NCBI GenBank assembly: GCA_019057385.1
Contig: JAHQJS010000004.1
Location: forward strand, 1,137,068-1,201,067
Source of the DNA: Candidatus Borrarchaeum weybense
GTDB taxonomy: Archaea > Asgardarchaeota > Sifarchaeia > Borrarchaeales > Borrarchaeaceae
Reading direction: 5' to 3'
DNA length: 64,000 nucleotides
Under the pieces are notes generated by a model. That model was not told where the DNA came from, did no database searches, and saw nothing but the letters and a program-made list of their open reading frames with translations. The position numbers were made by a program, and so were the translations under genes. This document shows, piece after piece, positions 9,653 through 18,560 of this stretch. The number at the start of each line of letters is the position of its first letter. The stretch's first letter is position 1.

Positions 9653-9690
9653 ATAAATAAACATTCAGGTAAAGTCCTCCGCAAAAGGTG
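9653..9690 (+). repeat. Intergenic repeat, copy 1 of 2
   Basis: Twenty-one identical bases, starting ATAAATAAACATTC, are shared with 25755-25775. In both copies three unlike bases follow and then CTCCGCAAA. The copies are 16 kb apart and both are in intergenic DNA. CTCCGCAA also occurs at the left end of IS elements (39681), so these may be decayed element ends. Confidence 0.6.
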
Positions 9691-9757
9691 TATCGTTCTG
9701 AGTCAGAAATAAGAATTGGGACTTCTATATACACCATTGCAAGAGAAGTAGAAATTA

Positions 9758-10780
9758 TTATTCCAACCACTCTGGGATCGTACAACATGCTTCAATCTTT
9801 TTTATTTTGAGATTTAGTTCAGTCAATTCTCGAAGTGCACTTCTTGTTGGAAGTACAAGTCGGTCTGCGCCTGATTTGATGATTTGTTTGTCAATTTCAA
9901 TACGCATACGTCCTTTGGGTCGCATACAACCTACAGAAAGGGGAGTTTTCGGAAACATTAATCTAGCAATAGCAACAATTTGTGCAAAAATTTCGGGGCT
10001 CGGAGCAGGTGTATGTTCCATTAGCGTTTCCCGAGTGGGTATGAGGCCAATAATCACTATTTCATCTGGGTTTATCTGGCGAGCCATTTCCAATGCATTT
10101 AACTCACCAACAATTTTTCCAAAATGAATTCCTAAACAGACGTGGGGGGCAACATACGAAATGCCTGATTGCTTTAACATCACTAAATTATTAAAATAGT
10201 CTTTAGGTGCTTTATCCAGCCCGTAAACTTCCTTAATTGTTCTTTCATTACCAATAACATCTACGGATGCAATATCAACACCTATTTTTCCCAACTTTTT
10301 AGCGATGGATCTGGAAATCAAGCCTGTATGAGCGTTAAGCACTAAATTTGTTTCTTTCTTAATTTCAGCAATGGCATCAAGAAATTTTTCAAAGGGTACT
10401 GCAGCATTTTCGTCTAGTCCACCACTCAATAAGCATCCGATAGCCCCATTCCTCTCCAATTCATAACATATTTCAAGCAACTTTTCAGGAGAACTTCCAT
10501 CTAACATATGCTCCAGATAATGTTTATCACAATGGGCACAACTTAAAGAACATTCACTTCCAGTCAAAGAAATCGAAGGAAATCTCTCCCCAGGGAAATA
10601 TGCTCTCAAAACCCTCCCAAAATGTTGTAGGCGAATATTAAATGCAGCCTTTTGAATAATCTCGACATCCTCTGGGAACGATTGAAAAAGGAACTTGGCT
10701 TCCTCATAGGTTATTGGTCTTTTAGAGGCGTTCTTCAAAATTTCCTTCACTTTTCGAGTTTGAGGTTCTTCCTGTAGCAT
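9758..10780 (-). CDS. Radical SAM protein, LipS-type lipoyl synthase subunit
   Basis: The 340-residue protein has a radical-SAM cluster motif, CSLSCAHC, at about residues 78-85, followed by GCLLSGG and a TIM-barrel-like pattern. It lies one base after lplB and in the same direction as lplA. Archaea without classical LipA use a pair of radical SAM proteins, LipS1 and LipS2, to insert sulfur into octanoyl groups, and these genes are often beside lplA/lplB. The second member of the pair is at 12628-13632. Which is LipS1 and which LipS2 I cannot decide from sequence. C-terminal cysteines (EACCTIP) and others could hold an auxiliary cluster. The assignment rests on context and on resemblance to the family. 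Confidence 0.75.
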   Translation of the reverse strand: MLQEEPQTRKVKEILKNASKRPITYEEAKFLFQSFPEDVEIIQKAAFNIRLQHFGRVLRAYFPGERFPSISLTGSECSLSCAHCDKHYLEHMLDGSSPEKLLEICYELERNGAIGCLLSGGLDENAAVPFEKFLDAIAEIKKETNLVLNAHTGLISRSIAKKLGKIGVDIASVDVIGNERTIKEVYGLDKAPKDYFNNLVMLKQSGISYVAPHVCLGIHFGKIVGELNALEMARQINPDEIVIIGLIPTRETLMEHTPAPSPEIFAQIVAIARLMFPKTPLSVGCMRPKGRMRIEIDKQIIKSGADRLVLPTRSALRELTELNLKIKKIEACCTIPEWLE

Positions 10781-10781
10781 T

Positions 10782-11072
10782 TTATCCCCGTAAAGCTGTT
10801 AGTAAAATGTCTAAAAAGTCCTCTGGACCGGCTCCCAAGATTTGAATCATTTCGTTTTCAAAGAATTTTGTTATGATCTCTCTTAATTTATTTTCGTCAT
10901 TCTGTGCTCCATTTAACATATTTTCAAGCGTGTGGATTTCTTCTTCTGGATGCATATAGAAATCGCCAGTGAACATAATATTAACGATTTTACTCATGCT
11001 TTCGTCAGTTTCAACGGTTACTCGAAGCAATTTACCACCCGGGACCTTTTTTTCTGCCTTATTTTTCAACAT
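10782..11072 (-). CDS. lplB: Lipoate-protein ligase C-terminal accessory subunit (LplB)
   Basis: A 96-residue protein matching the C-terminal domain of lipoate-protein ligase: an N-terminal strand block (GGKLLRVTVETD) followed by MFTGDFYMHPEEEIHTLENM and a helical end. In archaea with bipartite ligases this small subunit is needed for lipoate adenylation by LplA. It starts nine bases after the lplA stop with GGAGG at its ribosome binding site, and ends one base before the radical SAM gene, so the three genes form an operon. Confidence 0.88.
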   Translation of the reverse strand: MLKNKAEKKVPGGKLLRVTVETDESMSKIVNIMFTGDFYMHPEEEIHTLENMLNGAQNDENKLREIITKFFENEMIQILGAGPEDFLDILLTALRG

Positions 11073-11081
11073 ATGACCTCC

Positions 11082-11873
11082 TTAGCGTTTGAAGACCCAC
11101 TCTTTGGCACCATATTTTTCTGCCTTAAATTTTACTGCTAATTCTTTTTCACTTTCTGTTAGTGTCCCTCTTTCAAGCTGAATTGAAAGTGCCTTTGAAA
11201 AACCTCGTTCTAATGCATCTTTTAATGTCTCAAAATCAACAAGCGTATCTCCAAGTTCTCGTCGAATTGATGTAACTCGTTGTTCAACCTGTTCTATTAA
11301 TTTATCACTTATCTTTTCTTTAGAGACCCGTAAAACAGAGAACATTTTCTTAACGTCTAAATCTCTCAAAATCGTTCCATGTTGAAGCATAACGGTTTCT
11401 TTATTAGGTTTCCGTCTTGTTTGGGCATTGCCTGAAATTTTTTTAGTCCCAGAAATGATATCATTAATGGGTTTAAAGGTAGCGTCAATACCGATATCGT
11501 TAAGTGCATAAATTATACCTTTGCAGATCAAATGATATGATTCTATTATATCCTTTGGAATTTTTGGATCATTATCTCGTACTAAAACGCTATACGTAAT
11601 TTCTCCTTCATAATCGTGATAGACGGCTCCTCCACCTGTAATTCTCCTTACCACATCTACGCCCTTGCTTTGACAGGCTTCAATATCTACTTCTTCATAA
11701 ACACTCTGGAAATATCCTATTGAAACAGTAGAAGGATTCCAACGATAGGTTCGGATGGTGTTCGGAGATTTTCCATCCGAAATATGAGTTAGAATAGCTT
11801 CATCAATTGCCATATTGGTTGCACAATCATTTGTTTCTAATTCGAGTACTCTCCATGTATCCATTTTGTCCAC
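11082..11873 (-). CDS. lplA: Lipoate-protein ligase A, catalytic subunit
   Basis: The 263-residue protein shows the biotin/lipoate ligase fold: the lipoate-pocket motif RRITGGGAVYHD near residues 74-85, the catalytic-lysine region SGTKKISGNAQTRR near 142-155, and the strand LQHGTILRDLD. It lacks the accessory C-terminal domain of bacterial LplA, which is encoded separately by the next gene. It would attach lipoate or octanoate to the E2 lipoyl domain (62220-63431) and to GcvH-like proteins elsewhere. The start ATG 11873 follows AAAGGTGG. Confidence 0.92.
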   Translation of the reverse strand: MDKMDTWRVLELETNDCATNMAIDEAILTHISDGKSPNTIRTYRWNPSTVSIGYFQSVYEEVDIEACQSKGVDVVRRITGGGAVYHDYEGEITYSVLVRDNDPKIPKDIIESYHLICKGIIYALNDIGIDATFKPINDIISGTKKISGNAQTRRKPNKETVMLQHGTILRDLDVKKMFSVLRVSKEKISDKLIEQVEQRVTSIRRELGDTLVDFETLKDALERGFSKALSIQLERGTLTESEKELAVKFKAEKYGAKEWVFKR

Positions 11874-12027
11874 CTTTCATACTTTATTCCCTTTTCACTA
11901 GAATGGCTACGTTCATTAGTACAAGATGATTTGAAAAGTCTTTTAGGTCCAATTATTTAAGTGCTTTCCGATAGCTGTAGGCGACTCTTTATTTTGTGTC
12001 AACGGATAATTTAGTGTGGCTGAAGGT

Positions 12028-12507
12028 TCATTCTTCTATTTTTGTGATGTATTCACAATAGGGATCCCCCGCACACAATCCTTTAACTCGTTCAAGGATA
12101 GCCTTTGGGTTTATGGCTTTAACAATAAGATTCATGAAGATTAAGGGCCAATCGCTGATATCTTTAGGCTTAGTTAACCAGGCACACCCAGCAGGGATTT
12201 TAAATTTCATAAGTTTTTTAGACTGCTCAAGCCTAGTGGCGTCCATCCCAGTAAGCTCCCACCAGATGCCCCACCACTTATCTATTGCTTCAATATCGTT
12301 TCCTTCTATTTTGAAGACATCTTTAAGTGTTTTTGTCATATTCTTTACTCTATCCTCCCTTTTCCAGACCCCTTCAATAAATTCAAGTGCTGCCGCTGCA
12401 CCATGTTTTTCGCGATACTCATACATGACTGATTTAAATAATGTTGTCAACATTCCCTGAAGATATTTGTATTTCAGTTCCCAAGGTATCGCCATTTTCT
12501 TGGCCAT
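12028..12507 (-). CDS. ATC-hydrolase-like protein (L-2-amino-thiazoline-4-carboxylate hydrolase family)
   Basis: The 159-residue protein has an N-terminal helical half and a C-terminal region with SDWPLIF, INPKAILERVKG and the cysteine motif CAGDPYCEY. This layout resembles the ATC-hydrolase family and the related V4R-like cysteine motif. The founding bacterial enzyme opens a thiazoline ring on the way to cysteine; most relatives are uncharacterised. It lies between the lplA/lplB genes and a LipS-type gene in the same direction, so a role in sulfur handling for lipoate is conceivable but is pure inference. A decayed paralogue is at 57789-57968. AGGAGGAG precedes the ATG. Confidence 0.65.
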   Translation of the reverse strand: MAKKMAIPWELKYKYLQGMLTTLFKSVMYEYREKHGAAAALEFIEGVWKREDRVKNMTKTLKDVFKIEGNDIEAIDKWWGIWWELTGMDATRLEQSKKLMKFKIPAGCAWLTKPKDISDWPLIFMNLIVKAINPKAILERVKGLCAGDPYCEYITKIEE

Positions 12508-12627
12508 AGTCTCCTCCTCACCTAAATTGGGTACTTATAGAGCGCCCCTCCTCGACGCGTTCAAGGACAAACTCCAGGAGTACTTCAATAAATGAAAATG
12601 CTACCTGATCCCCTTCCTTCACCTAAT

Positions 12628-13632
12628 TCATTCACCAATCAAATTTAATTCCCTTTTAACAGTTGCAATATGTTCTTTGGTTAACTTATAAGGATAATTG
12701 TAAAAGGGGCCTCTTGGCGACTCATTATAAAAAGGTCTGTTGCAAGAAGGACATCCTGAAGTACGAAAAGGAGCTCCCGAGTCGATTATACTATTGAGTT
12801 CTTCTTTTGTTACTCCATAATCAAGCAAAGTTCCTTCTTTAGAAAAACTCATTTGTTCAAACCTCTTTTTATGAATGACGATTAAATGCCTGATCAACTG
12901 AATTCTCCGATAAACAGTTATTGATGGCTGTGCACGATTTTCAAGGGCAGTTCCTTTAATTGGTGTAAATGAAAAGAGCCCAGGTAGAATTTTCAAGTCG
13001 AAAAGTCTTTGAATAAGTTGTGCAACATCTTTTTCGCTTTCTCCAAGACCAATAATGATATGTGTACTTACCTTTCCATTTCCAAAAATCTCTAAAGCGT
13101 CAGTCAGAAGTTCAAAGGTACGATTCCAAGAATAAGGTCCTCCCACGCCTTTTCCTTTTACTTTATTGAATATTTGTTCAGTTGCTGCGTCTAATGGAAT
13201 TCCAATGCGCTCCACGCCTAGTTCTTTAAGTGTAACCATTTGTTCTGCATTTATTGGTTGGCATGACAGGGATATTGGAATTTTAATGCTTCTTCGAATC
13301 TCTTTAACCAAATTTACAAGCGTCTGATAGAATTCTGGAAAATTTAAGGCTTGAATACATACTCTATGAATTTTTTTTCCTTGAATGGCCTTAGAAAGTC
13401 CTTCTATAACTTCTGTAGTCGAATATATAGGCCAAACTACTCGTGAAAGACGATCTAAGTCTGCAGTGCTTTCTCTTGCTTGGGGGCAGAAAACACAGTT
13501 TGCACTACACCTTGAGGGAACATAAGTCATTAGATATGCTGTAGTTGGCGCAGCATCAAGCCTGGATCGAATAAACCCAAGAACAATTGCTGTACCTAAA
13601 CTTACGCGTAGTTTGTTAGTTGTTTCTGGCAT
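12628..13632 (-). CDS. Radical SAM protein, LipS-type lipoyl synthase subunit (second member)
   Basis: The protein carries the radical-SAM motif CSANCVFC followed by PQAR, a biotin-synthase-like barrel, and a C-terminal motif SGCPSCNRPFYNE that could bind an auxiliary iron-sulfur cluster, as expected for a sulfur-inserting enzyme. It fits the archaeal LipS1/LipS2 family that replaces LipA, with its partner at 9758-10780. I prefer the ATG at 13632 (MPETTNK) because GGGAG lies just before it; an in-frame ATG at 13674 would add 14 residues with three cysteines but has no ribosome binding site. A divergent promoter region with TTTAAA blocks lies around 13715-13737. Confidence 0.75.
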   Translation of the reverse strand: MPETTNKLRVSLGTAIVLGFIRSRLDAAPTTAYLMTYVPSRCSANCVFCPQARESTADLDRLSRVVWPIYSTTEVIEGLSKAIQGKKIHRVCIQALNFPEFYQTLVNLVKEIRRSIKIPISLSCQPINAEQMVTLKELGVERIGIPLDAATEQIFNKVKGKGVGGPYSWNRTFELLTDALEIFGNGKVSTHIIIGLGESEKDVAQLIQRLFDLKILPGLFSFTPIKGTALENRAQPSITVYRRIQLIRHLIVIHKKRFEQMSFSKEGTLLDYGVTKEELNSIIDSGAPFRTSGCPSCNRPFYNESPRGPFYNYPYKLTKEHIATVKRELNLIGE

Positions 13633-13714
13633 TTGCGTCTCCCAGTTTCCTTTTTCACAACAAACATTGCACAATACAGGCTAAAATTTTGTTGCCTTTA
13701 AAAAAATATGAGTA

Positions 13715-13737
13715 AAGTTTTAAATTTTAAATACTCT
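13715..13737. promoter_or_regulatory. Divergent TATA-like region
   Basis: A block of TTTTAAATTTTAAATAC is nearly palindromic and could serve as TATA box on either strand, for the LipS-type gene leftward and for the 56-residue protein rightward. The distances to both starts (about 60-80 bases) fit archaeal promoters. Confidence 0.35.
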
Positions 13738-13793
13738 TATATCAGCATTTACAAACTTAAGTAAAGAATTTCGCTTATGGAGGGATTTGCGAA

Positions 13794-13964
13794 ATGGAAG
13801 AAAAAACGAAAATAGCAGTTTCCGGAGTATTATTACAAATAAAAGATCTTCTTCAATCTCTGACTGAGGAATTGAATAATGCAATGTTAAGGTTAGAGAG
13901 AATAGCTAAAGAAGCCGAAGATATTGCAGGAAAAAAAATTAAAGATCAAGAGTATGTAGTCTGA
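13794..13964 (+). CDS. 56-residue coiled-coil-like protein
   Basis: The frame begins MEEKTKIAVSGVLLQIKDLL and continues as a single charged amphipathic helix with heptad-like Leu/Ile spacing, ending DQEYVV. GGAGGG lies about 12 bases before the ATG, and a TATA-like block is upstream. The base composition fits the host. No homologue is recognised. It is transcribed away from the lipoate genes. Confidence 0.5.
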   Translation: MEEKTKIAVSGVLLQIKDLLQSLTEELNNAMLRLERIAKEAEDIAGKKIKDQEYVV

Positions 13965-14294
13965 TTTTCATCACTTTAATTGTCCTTATATCTTTCAGCT
14001 ATTCCCCTCACGTAAGATGTTTTACCTCAAGGGTTCATTTCCATGCACAAGAGTGCTTAATTGTCTTTTTCAAGAGATTTTAAGATTTTTAGAAGGCATA
14101 TGAAGAGCAAATTTGTGAATATATTTCGAACTCATTTAGTTTTATTGAATATATCCTATGCACTCTGTAGCTGTGACGTTGACATGAGGGTATCGCAACT
14201 AGTCGATATAACATCTGGAGTTCGTGTTGTTCTCCCCAAAGCCATATTCAATAAATAATTGATTATCAATACTTTGACTTATACTTATGTTTAT
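13965..14294. other. Intergenic stretch without a recognised gene
   Basis: About 330 bases. A 65-codon plus-strand frame (14061-14258) lacks a ribosome binding site and any family resemblance. I see no RNA gene. Confidence 0.4.
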
Positions 14295-14606
14295 GTGAGT
14301 TACCTCGTGTTAAAGCTTTGAGGCTTCCTGCTTCAACGACAGACTCGATCCCCTGGCGGGTTACGGAGGTCTTATCTCCACAGGCTTAAATTCCCTACGC
14401 CCCGTAGGTACTGCTAACGATGGGATACAATCGGAGTCTGCACCTTGTCTGCAAGTGTGCGAGTTATCCCTCCAATTGTTATTGATACCTTCCTCATTCC
14501 ACCTATATAACTTGAGGGAGACCCCTCAATGCACGTGATGAAAGTGAACTCTCACTCACGCAATTCATCACCACGCTGATGCGGTGGTGCTTTCTTGCTT
14601 AGCAAT
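14295..14606 (-). mobile_element. Miniature IS200/IS605-type element (no transposase gene)
   Basis: On the minus strand the element starts after TTAC with CTAAGCAAGAAAGC, a hairpin (ACCACCGC...GCGTGGT) and GATGAATTGCG, and ends AGGAAGCCTC, a loop, GAGGTAACTCAC. The interior near the right end (about 14320-14412) is nearly the same as 26943-27035, including CCTACGGGGCGTAGG and GCCTGTGGAGATAAGACC, and resembles an omega-RNA scaffold. There is no tnpB frame. It is the longer (about 312 bp) of two related copies; the other is at 26858-27056 in the opposite orientation. Confidence 0.7.
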
Positions 14607-14680
14607 TGTAAAACTTCAAGAGAATAACGAGTGAAATTTCTACACTCCTGTCTCCATTCTTTAAATAATATTTTTTTAGT

Positions 14681-15847
14681 TCACTTCACATCTAAGAAGA
14701 GAATAAAAAGCACAGCAATAAATGCTGAAAGAGACATAGCCAAAAATGAAGCATAGTAGGCACCGGTGACGTCTTTAAGATATCCTACAATAGGAACAAC
14801 TAGTACCGAAATGGCGGTACAAGTTGAAATGATTCCAAAAGCAAAACTAACACTTTTTTCCTCTGTGAGTTCTTTAGGATAGGCATAAATAGGAGTAGGA
14901 GTCATGGCTGCAAAACAACCTAAAATAACTAAGATCAGAGGAATATACAAAATATCAACAATTGGAAAAATTAAGAGAAAAAAAGCAAAAAAAATATTTC
15001 CGACGATAATAAATACCTTACGACCGTATTTCTGGATAAGCCAACCTATCGTTGGTGCCATAGGAAGTGCACCTGCCATATATAGACTCATTATAACACC
15101 CGCTAAAGCTAAAGAAAAACCTTTTTCGCTAGTTAAGAATGTAGGTCCATAAGTGACAAGAGATACGGTTGTAAAGTTAAAACAAAACCATGCCAAAGCA
15201 ACTAGCCAGATTTTCTTATCATAAAGGACTCCCTTATGAAATTTAATTGAAACGCTGTCTAATTGAAACGCTGTACTTCGTTCTTTTAGCAAAAACAGGT
15301 TCAGAAACAATATAACAGCAATAACAACCATCCCTAATAGAAGCCAATTTCTCCATCCTCCAAAAATTTCACTAATTCTTGCTCCAATTGCAAGAACGAG
15401 GAGAACAGAGACGGGTATTGTTAAAGCGAATATTCCCATAGCTTTACCTTGTTCCTTCTGATTGAACCACATCGGAATGAGTGATGATGCTGTGACAAAC
15501 ACAAGTGTTCCACCTATACCTCCCACAAGTCGTCCGATTAACAAAATCGTAAAACTTGTTGAAAACACGGACATGAGAACCCCTATCAGGAGAAGTCCAA
15601 GTCCAAGTATTGATATTTTCTTAACTCCAAACTTGACTATGATTAAAGCTCCAGGAATAGATATAATGATTGCTGGTGCAGCAAAAAAAGTCATCAGTAA
15701 TCCCGCCTCTGCAAGGGTGATAGAAAATTCAGCAACAATAAGTGGAAGTACTGGAGGGATCGAATTTAACACGAATCCGTATAAGAACATTTGAAGAAAT
15801 GACAAAAATAGAGCTATCCAGCGGTAGGATGATTCGTTAAAATCCAT
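14681..15847 (-). CDS. Major facilitator superfamily transporter
   Basis: A 388-residue integral membrane protein with about 12 hydrophobic segments. The MFS A-loop is visible as IVKFGVKKISILG after helix 2, with the related loop LIQKYGRKVFIIVG in the second half. Motif GRLVGGIGGTLVF lies in helix 4. The substrate cannot be predicted; the pattern resembles nitrate/cyanate- or oxalate-type MFS carriers. It is flanked on both sides by mobile elements and has no operon partner. Codon use is host-like. Confidence 0.85.
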   Translation of the reverse strand: MDFNESSYRWIALFLSFLQMFLYGFVLNSIPPVLPLIVAEFSITLAEAGLLMTFFAAPAIIISIPGALIIVKFGVKKISILGLGLLLIGVLMSVFSTSFTILLIGRLVGGIGGTLVFVTASSLIPMWFNQKEQGKAMGIFALTIPVSVLLVLAIGARISEIFGGWRNWLLLGMVVIAVILFLNLFLLKERSTAFQLDSVSIKFHKGVLYDKKIWLVALAWFCFNFTTVSLVTYGPTFLTSEKGFSLALAGVIMSLYMAGALPMAPTIGWLIQKYGRKVFIIVGNIFFAFFLLIFPIVDILYIPLILVILGCFAAMTPTPIYAYPKELTEEKSVSFAFGIISTCTAISVLVVPIVGYLKDVTGAYYASFLAMSLSAFIAVLFILFLDVK

Positions 15848-15990
15848 AATATATAATCACCAAACTTGTTGTCTTCTACTTTTTCCCATAATTAATTACT
15901 TTACGGGCTTAATATGAGTTAGAGTCACTCCTTTTAAAGTTTCTGGGGCGCGAAATTTGTTTGTCCTTATTAAAAAAGTTTTTAAGAGTT

Positions 15991-17370
15991 GTAGTAGGAA
16001 GTCCCCTTCCGACAAGTGGGGGATGAAAGCCGCTGGTCTTATATAGACTTTTTGATTATTACTATTAGTAAAGAGTTCTACGTGAAGTCTATGAAACTCA
16101 CACAGAAAATCAGGATCTTTCCGACACCAGAACAGGAAACAGTTCTCTGGAAGCTCTCAGAGAAGTGCAGACTCATCTATAACTTTGCCCTTGCCGAAAG
16201 AAGGGACGCCTATAGAACCGGGGCAAAGAGGGTGAACTATCGCACACAGCAAAACAGCCTACCGCTCATCAAAGAACAATTCCCAGAGTATAAGTGGGTG
16301 TATTCTAAGGTCTTACAGTTTGCTCTCAGGTCGTTGGCTGCTGATTACAAGTCGTTTTTTGCCCTTCGAAAAAATGGGTGCGCCGATGCTTGTCCCCCGC
16401 GATTCAAAGGAAAACAGTACTTCACCACGATGATGTATAACCAGTCGGGATTCAAGCTCGAACCTGGAAAAATTACCTTTTCCCATAAATACAATGATGT
16501 ACCTTTGGTGTTTGTCATCCCGGACAAATTTTCTTTTGACGATAAGCAGGTAAAACAGGTCGCCATCTCTTCATACAGAAGTAAATATTTTGTGACTATC
16601 ACTTATGAGTTGGAAGAACCCCGCTATGTGGATAACGGTCTGTACCAAGCCATAGACTTAGGAATTACCCACATCGTTACGGCAGTCAATTCCCAGGGTA
16701 AGTTCTTGGTGGTAGAAAATCAGCGCCCAGACAAATATTGGAATCCGAAAATAGCCAAAGTACAATCACGGAAGGACAAATGCAAGAAATTCAGCAACCG
16801 GTGGAAACTGCTAAACGAGATCAAACACAAATACGAGCGAAAGCGTGATAATCAGACGCGTGATTTCCAACATAAGCTCAGCAAGAAACTGGTGGAAAAC
16901 ACTAAAGCCAACACCATTATTATTGGCGAACTGGAAGTTAAACACATGGCACATTCGAATAAGGTGCCAAAACACATTAGACATGGGTTAAACCGCGCCA
17001 CGCAGAACAGCGGGGCGCTGGGACGGTTCGTGCATTTTCTAACCTACAAATCGAGGCGAGTAGGTAAAAGGACAATAGAAATTGACGAACGAAACTCGAC
17101 TAAAGCATGCTGGGTGTGCGGAAAACTGCATTCAATGCCAATTTGGAAACGAATTATGAGTTGTGACTGTGGTAACGTGATAGAAAGGGATAAAAATAGT
17201 GCGATCATCCTGATGAAACGTTACCTATCACAAAATGCCAAGTGGACGGGCTATCGGGTGTTTCTCGATAATCTGCGACACACAGCCAAATGTAAAACGA
17301 AAGTTTCTCCCGCAGTAGGGAGTTAGGAGGACTCGCAGGAAGCCCCATCCGTCAGGATGAGGTAGTTCAC
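15991..17370 (+). mobile_element. IS200/IS605-type element carrying only TnpB
   Basis: The left end is GGAAGTCCCCTTCC, a loop, GGGGGATGAAAGC (about 15996-16030); the right end is AGGAAGCCCCATCC, a loop, GGATGAGGTAGTTCAC, finishing at 17370. Between them is a complete tnpB (16091-17326). No tnpA is present. The left-end GATGAA and right-end GGTAGTTCAC signatures match the elements at 4625 and 39681. Confidence 0.75.
16091..17326 (+). CDS. tnpB: TnpB, intact RNA-guided nuclease
   Basis: The 411-residue frame from the ATG at 16091 starts MKLTQKIRIFPTPEQE, the normal TnpB N-terminus; longer in-frame starts add unrelated residues from the left end. RuvC acids are present: Asp in AIDLGITHIV, Glu in IIGELEVKHM and Asp in IERDKNSAI. 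The zinc ribbon is CWVCGK...CDCG. TnpB cuts DNA next to a short target-adjacent motif under guidance of an RNA made from the right end, which helps the element survive excision. It could still be active. The GC content is higher than in host genes. Confidence 0.9.
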   Translation: MKLTQKIRIFPTPEQETVLWKLSEKCRLIYNFALAERRDAYRTGAKRVNYRTQQNSLPLIKEQFPEYKWVYSKVLQFALRSLAADYKSFFALRKNGCADACPPRFKGKQYFTTMMYNQSGFKLEPGKITFSHKYNDVPLVFVIPDKFSFDDKQVKQVAISSYRSKYFVTITYELEEPRYVDNGLYQAIDLGITHIVTAVNSQGKFLVVENQRPDKYWNPKIAKVQSRKDKCKKFSNRWKLLNEIKHKYERKRDNQTRDFQHKLSKKLVENTKANTIIIGELEVKHMAHSNKVPKHIRHGLNRATQNSGALGRFVHFLTYKSRRVGKRTIEIDERNSTKACWVCGKLHSMPIWKRIMSCDCGNVIERDKNSAIILMKRYLSQNAKWTGYRVFLDNLRHTAKCKTKVSPAVGS

Positions 17371-17538
17371 GAGTTGTTTTTCGTTGTTCTATTGAAATAT
17401 TTATTTCAGGATAGCAGGTTGATGTATGTGGGTTCACCTATTACTCACTGAAAGATACGCTGTCTTTTTGTAGCGATTTCTCAAGAGTATATGTGCCAGT
17501 AACTAACTGGACTCACACACTGCTATCGTCGTGGAGGA

Positions 17539-17661
17539 ATGTTCCCAGTAATGACCTCTTTGACGCAAACTTATCCACTCAAACTTCCACAAGATGATAC
17601 CTTACGCCATCAGCTAGATATTTTACGGAATCTGATTCTACACGCCTTTCAGCTGTCATAG
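17539..17661 (+). pseudogene. Short frame resembling a TnpB N-terminal fragment
   Basis: A 40-codon frame behind GGAGG reads MFPVMTSLTQTYPLKLPQDD, then a helix ending HAFQLS. The strand-turn-helix pattern is like the start of some TnpB proteins, but the rest is absent. The stop is followed at once by a hairpin (CCCAC...GTGGG at 17673-17695) like those at element ends. This suggests an internal deletion product of another TnpB element, lying directly beyond the element that ends at 17370. The rest of the 17371-17766 interval holds no other gene. Confidence 0.35.
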
Positions 17662-17672
17662 CGGGGACATCA

Positions 17673-17695
17673 CCCACCTACTTAAACTAGTGGGT
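17673..17695 (+). repeat. Hairpin, probable element right end
   Basis: CCCAC and GTGGG arms enclose a 13-base loop. Position after a truncated TnpB-like frame suggests an IS200/IS605-type end. It is unlike the GGAAGCC family, so it belongs to a different element group. Confidence 0.35.
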
Positions 17696-17766
17696 GGATA
17701 GATATGTTTTAATAGTTGTCAATATTTGTTAATACATGTCTATGATGAAAGGATCGGTGAAAATTT

Positions 17767-18531
17767 ATGGACTGCTCTAATGGAATTTTTCTTCGATATG
17801 TCAATGGAGAACAAAAACTTCAACTTGACAAACCTATTCTTTTGATGGGCTTACCTGGAATGGGAATGGTAGGAAAGATGACGATAGCCTATCTTATCGA
17901 AGAGCTTCTTGCAGAGGAAGTAGTTCGAATTTATAGTTCATTTTTTCCAAGTATCTGTTTCCTCGATAAAGGAGGTTTAGGAAGACTTACTCGTTGCGAG
18001 ATTTATGCAGTAAATGACACAAAACCTAATTTTCTTCTATTTACAGGAGACTGCCAACCACTTTCATGCGGCATGGTACAGGTGATATCAACTGTTTTAG
18101 ATGTCGCTCAAGAAACTAATGTTGATACAGTCATCGCAATTGGTGGTTTACGCACCCAAAATGGACCAGATGTCGCTGCTTTTGTCTTTTCAGAAGATGA
18201 TGCTACATTTCTTGAAAAGTATGATGTAGAGATGTTGTCTTCAGGTCAAGTTACAGGCGCTGTTGGTGTTATGACTGCTCTTGCAGCTGAGAGGGATATT
18301 AAGTCATTTGGAATGTTAGGAAGGCTCTATTCTGAGGCCCCAGTAGACCCGATTGCAGCTCAAAATGTGTTAAAAAAACTAATAAACCTTTATAAGCTTG
18401 ACCTCGATCTTGATAAGTTTTCTGATATGATTGAAGAAGCACGAGAAAAAGAGGTTATACGAGAAAAACTTGTTGAGTCCATTAGAGAGAAAACTGATGA
18501 AGAAGAACGATCATCTTGCTATTTTATCTAA
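17767..18531 (+). CDS. PAC2 family protein (proteasome assembly chaperone-like)
   Basis: A 254-residue soluble protein with the PAC2 fold signature: PILLMGLPGMGMVGKMTIAY near residues 25-44, then LLFTGDCQPL, VIAIGGL and VTGAVGVMTALAAERDIKSF. Eukaryotic PAC1/PAC2 assist 20S proteasome assembly; archaeal homologues are common but their role is not settled. The C-terminus is a charged helix. GGATCGGTGA precedes the ATG. It converges on the ERCC4-like gene with only 29 bases between. Confidence 0.85.
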   Translation: MDCSNGIFLRYVNGEQKLQLDKPILLMGLPGMGMVGKMTIAYLIEELLAEEVVRIYSSFFPSICFLDKGGLGRLTRCEIYAVNDTKPNFLLFTGDCQPLSCGMVQVISTVLDVAQETNVDTVIAIGGLRTQNGPDVAAFVFSEDDATFLEKYDVEMLSSGQVTGAVGVMTALAAERDIKSFGMLGRLYSEAPVDPIAAQNVLKKLINLYKLDLDLDKFSDMIEEAREKEVIREKLVESIREKTDEEERSSCYFI

Positions 18532-18560
18532 AATTAGATGTTCATTCTTTCAAAACCAGA

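Noticed and set aside
12113..12460. Plus-strand frame inside the ATC-hydrolase-like gene
   Set aside because: It is the opposite-strand shadow of a gene with clear protein motifs and ribosome binding site.
14061..14258. 65-codon plus-strand frame
   Set aside because: No ribosome binding site and no family resemblance; lies in the gap before a miniature element.
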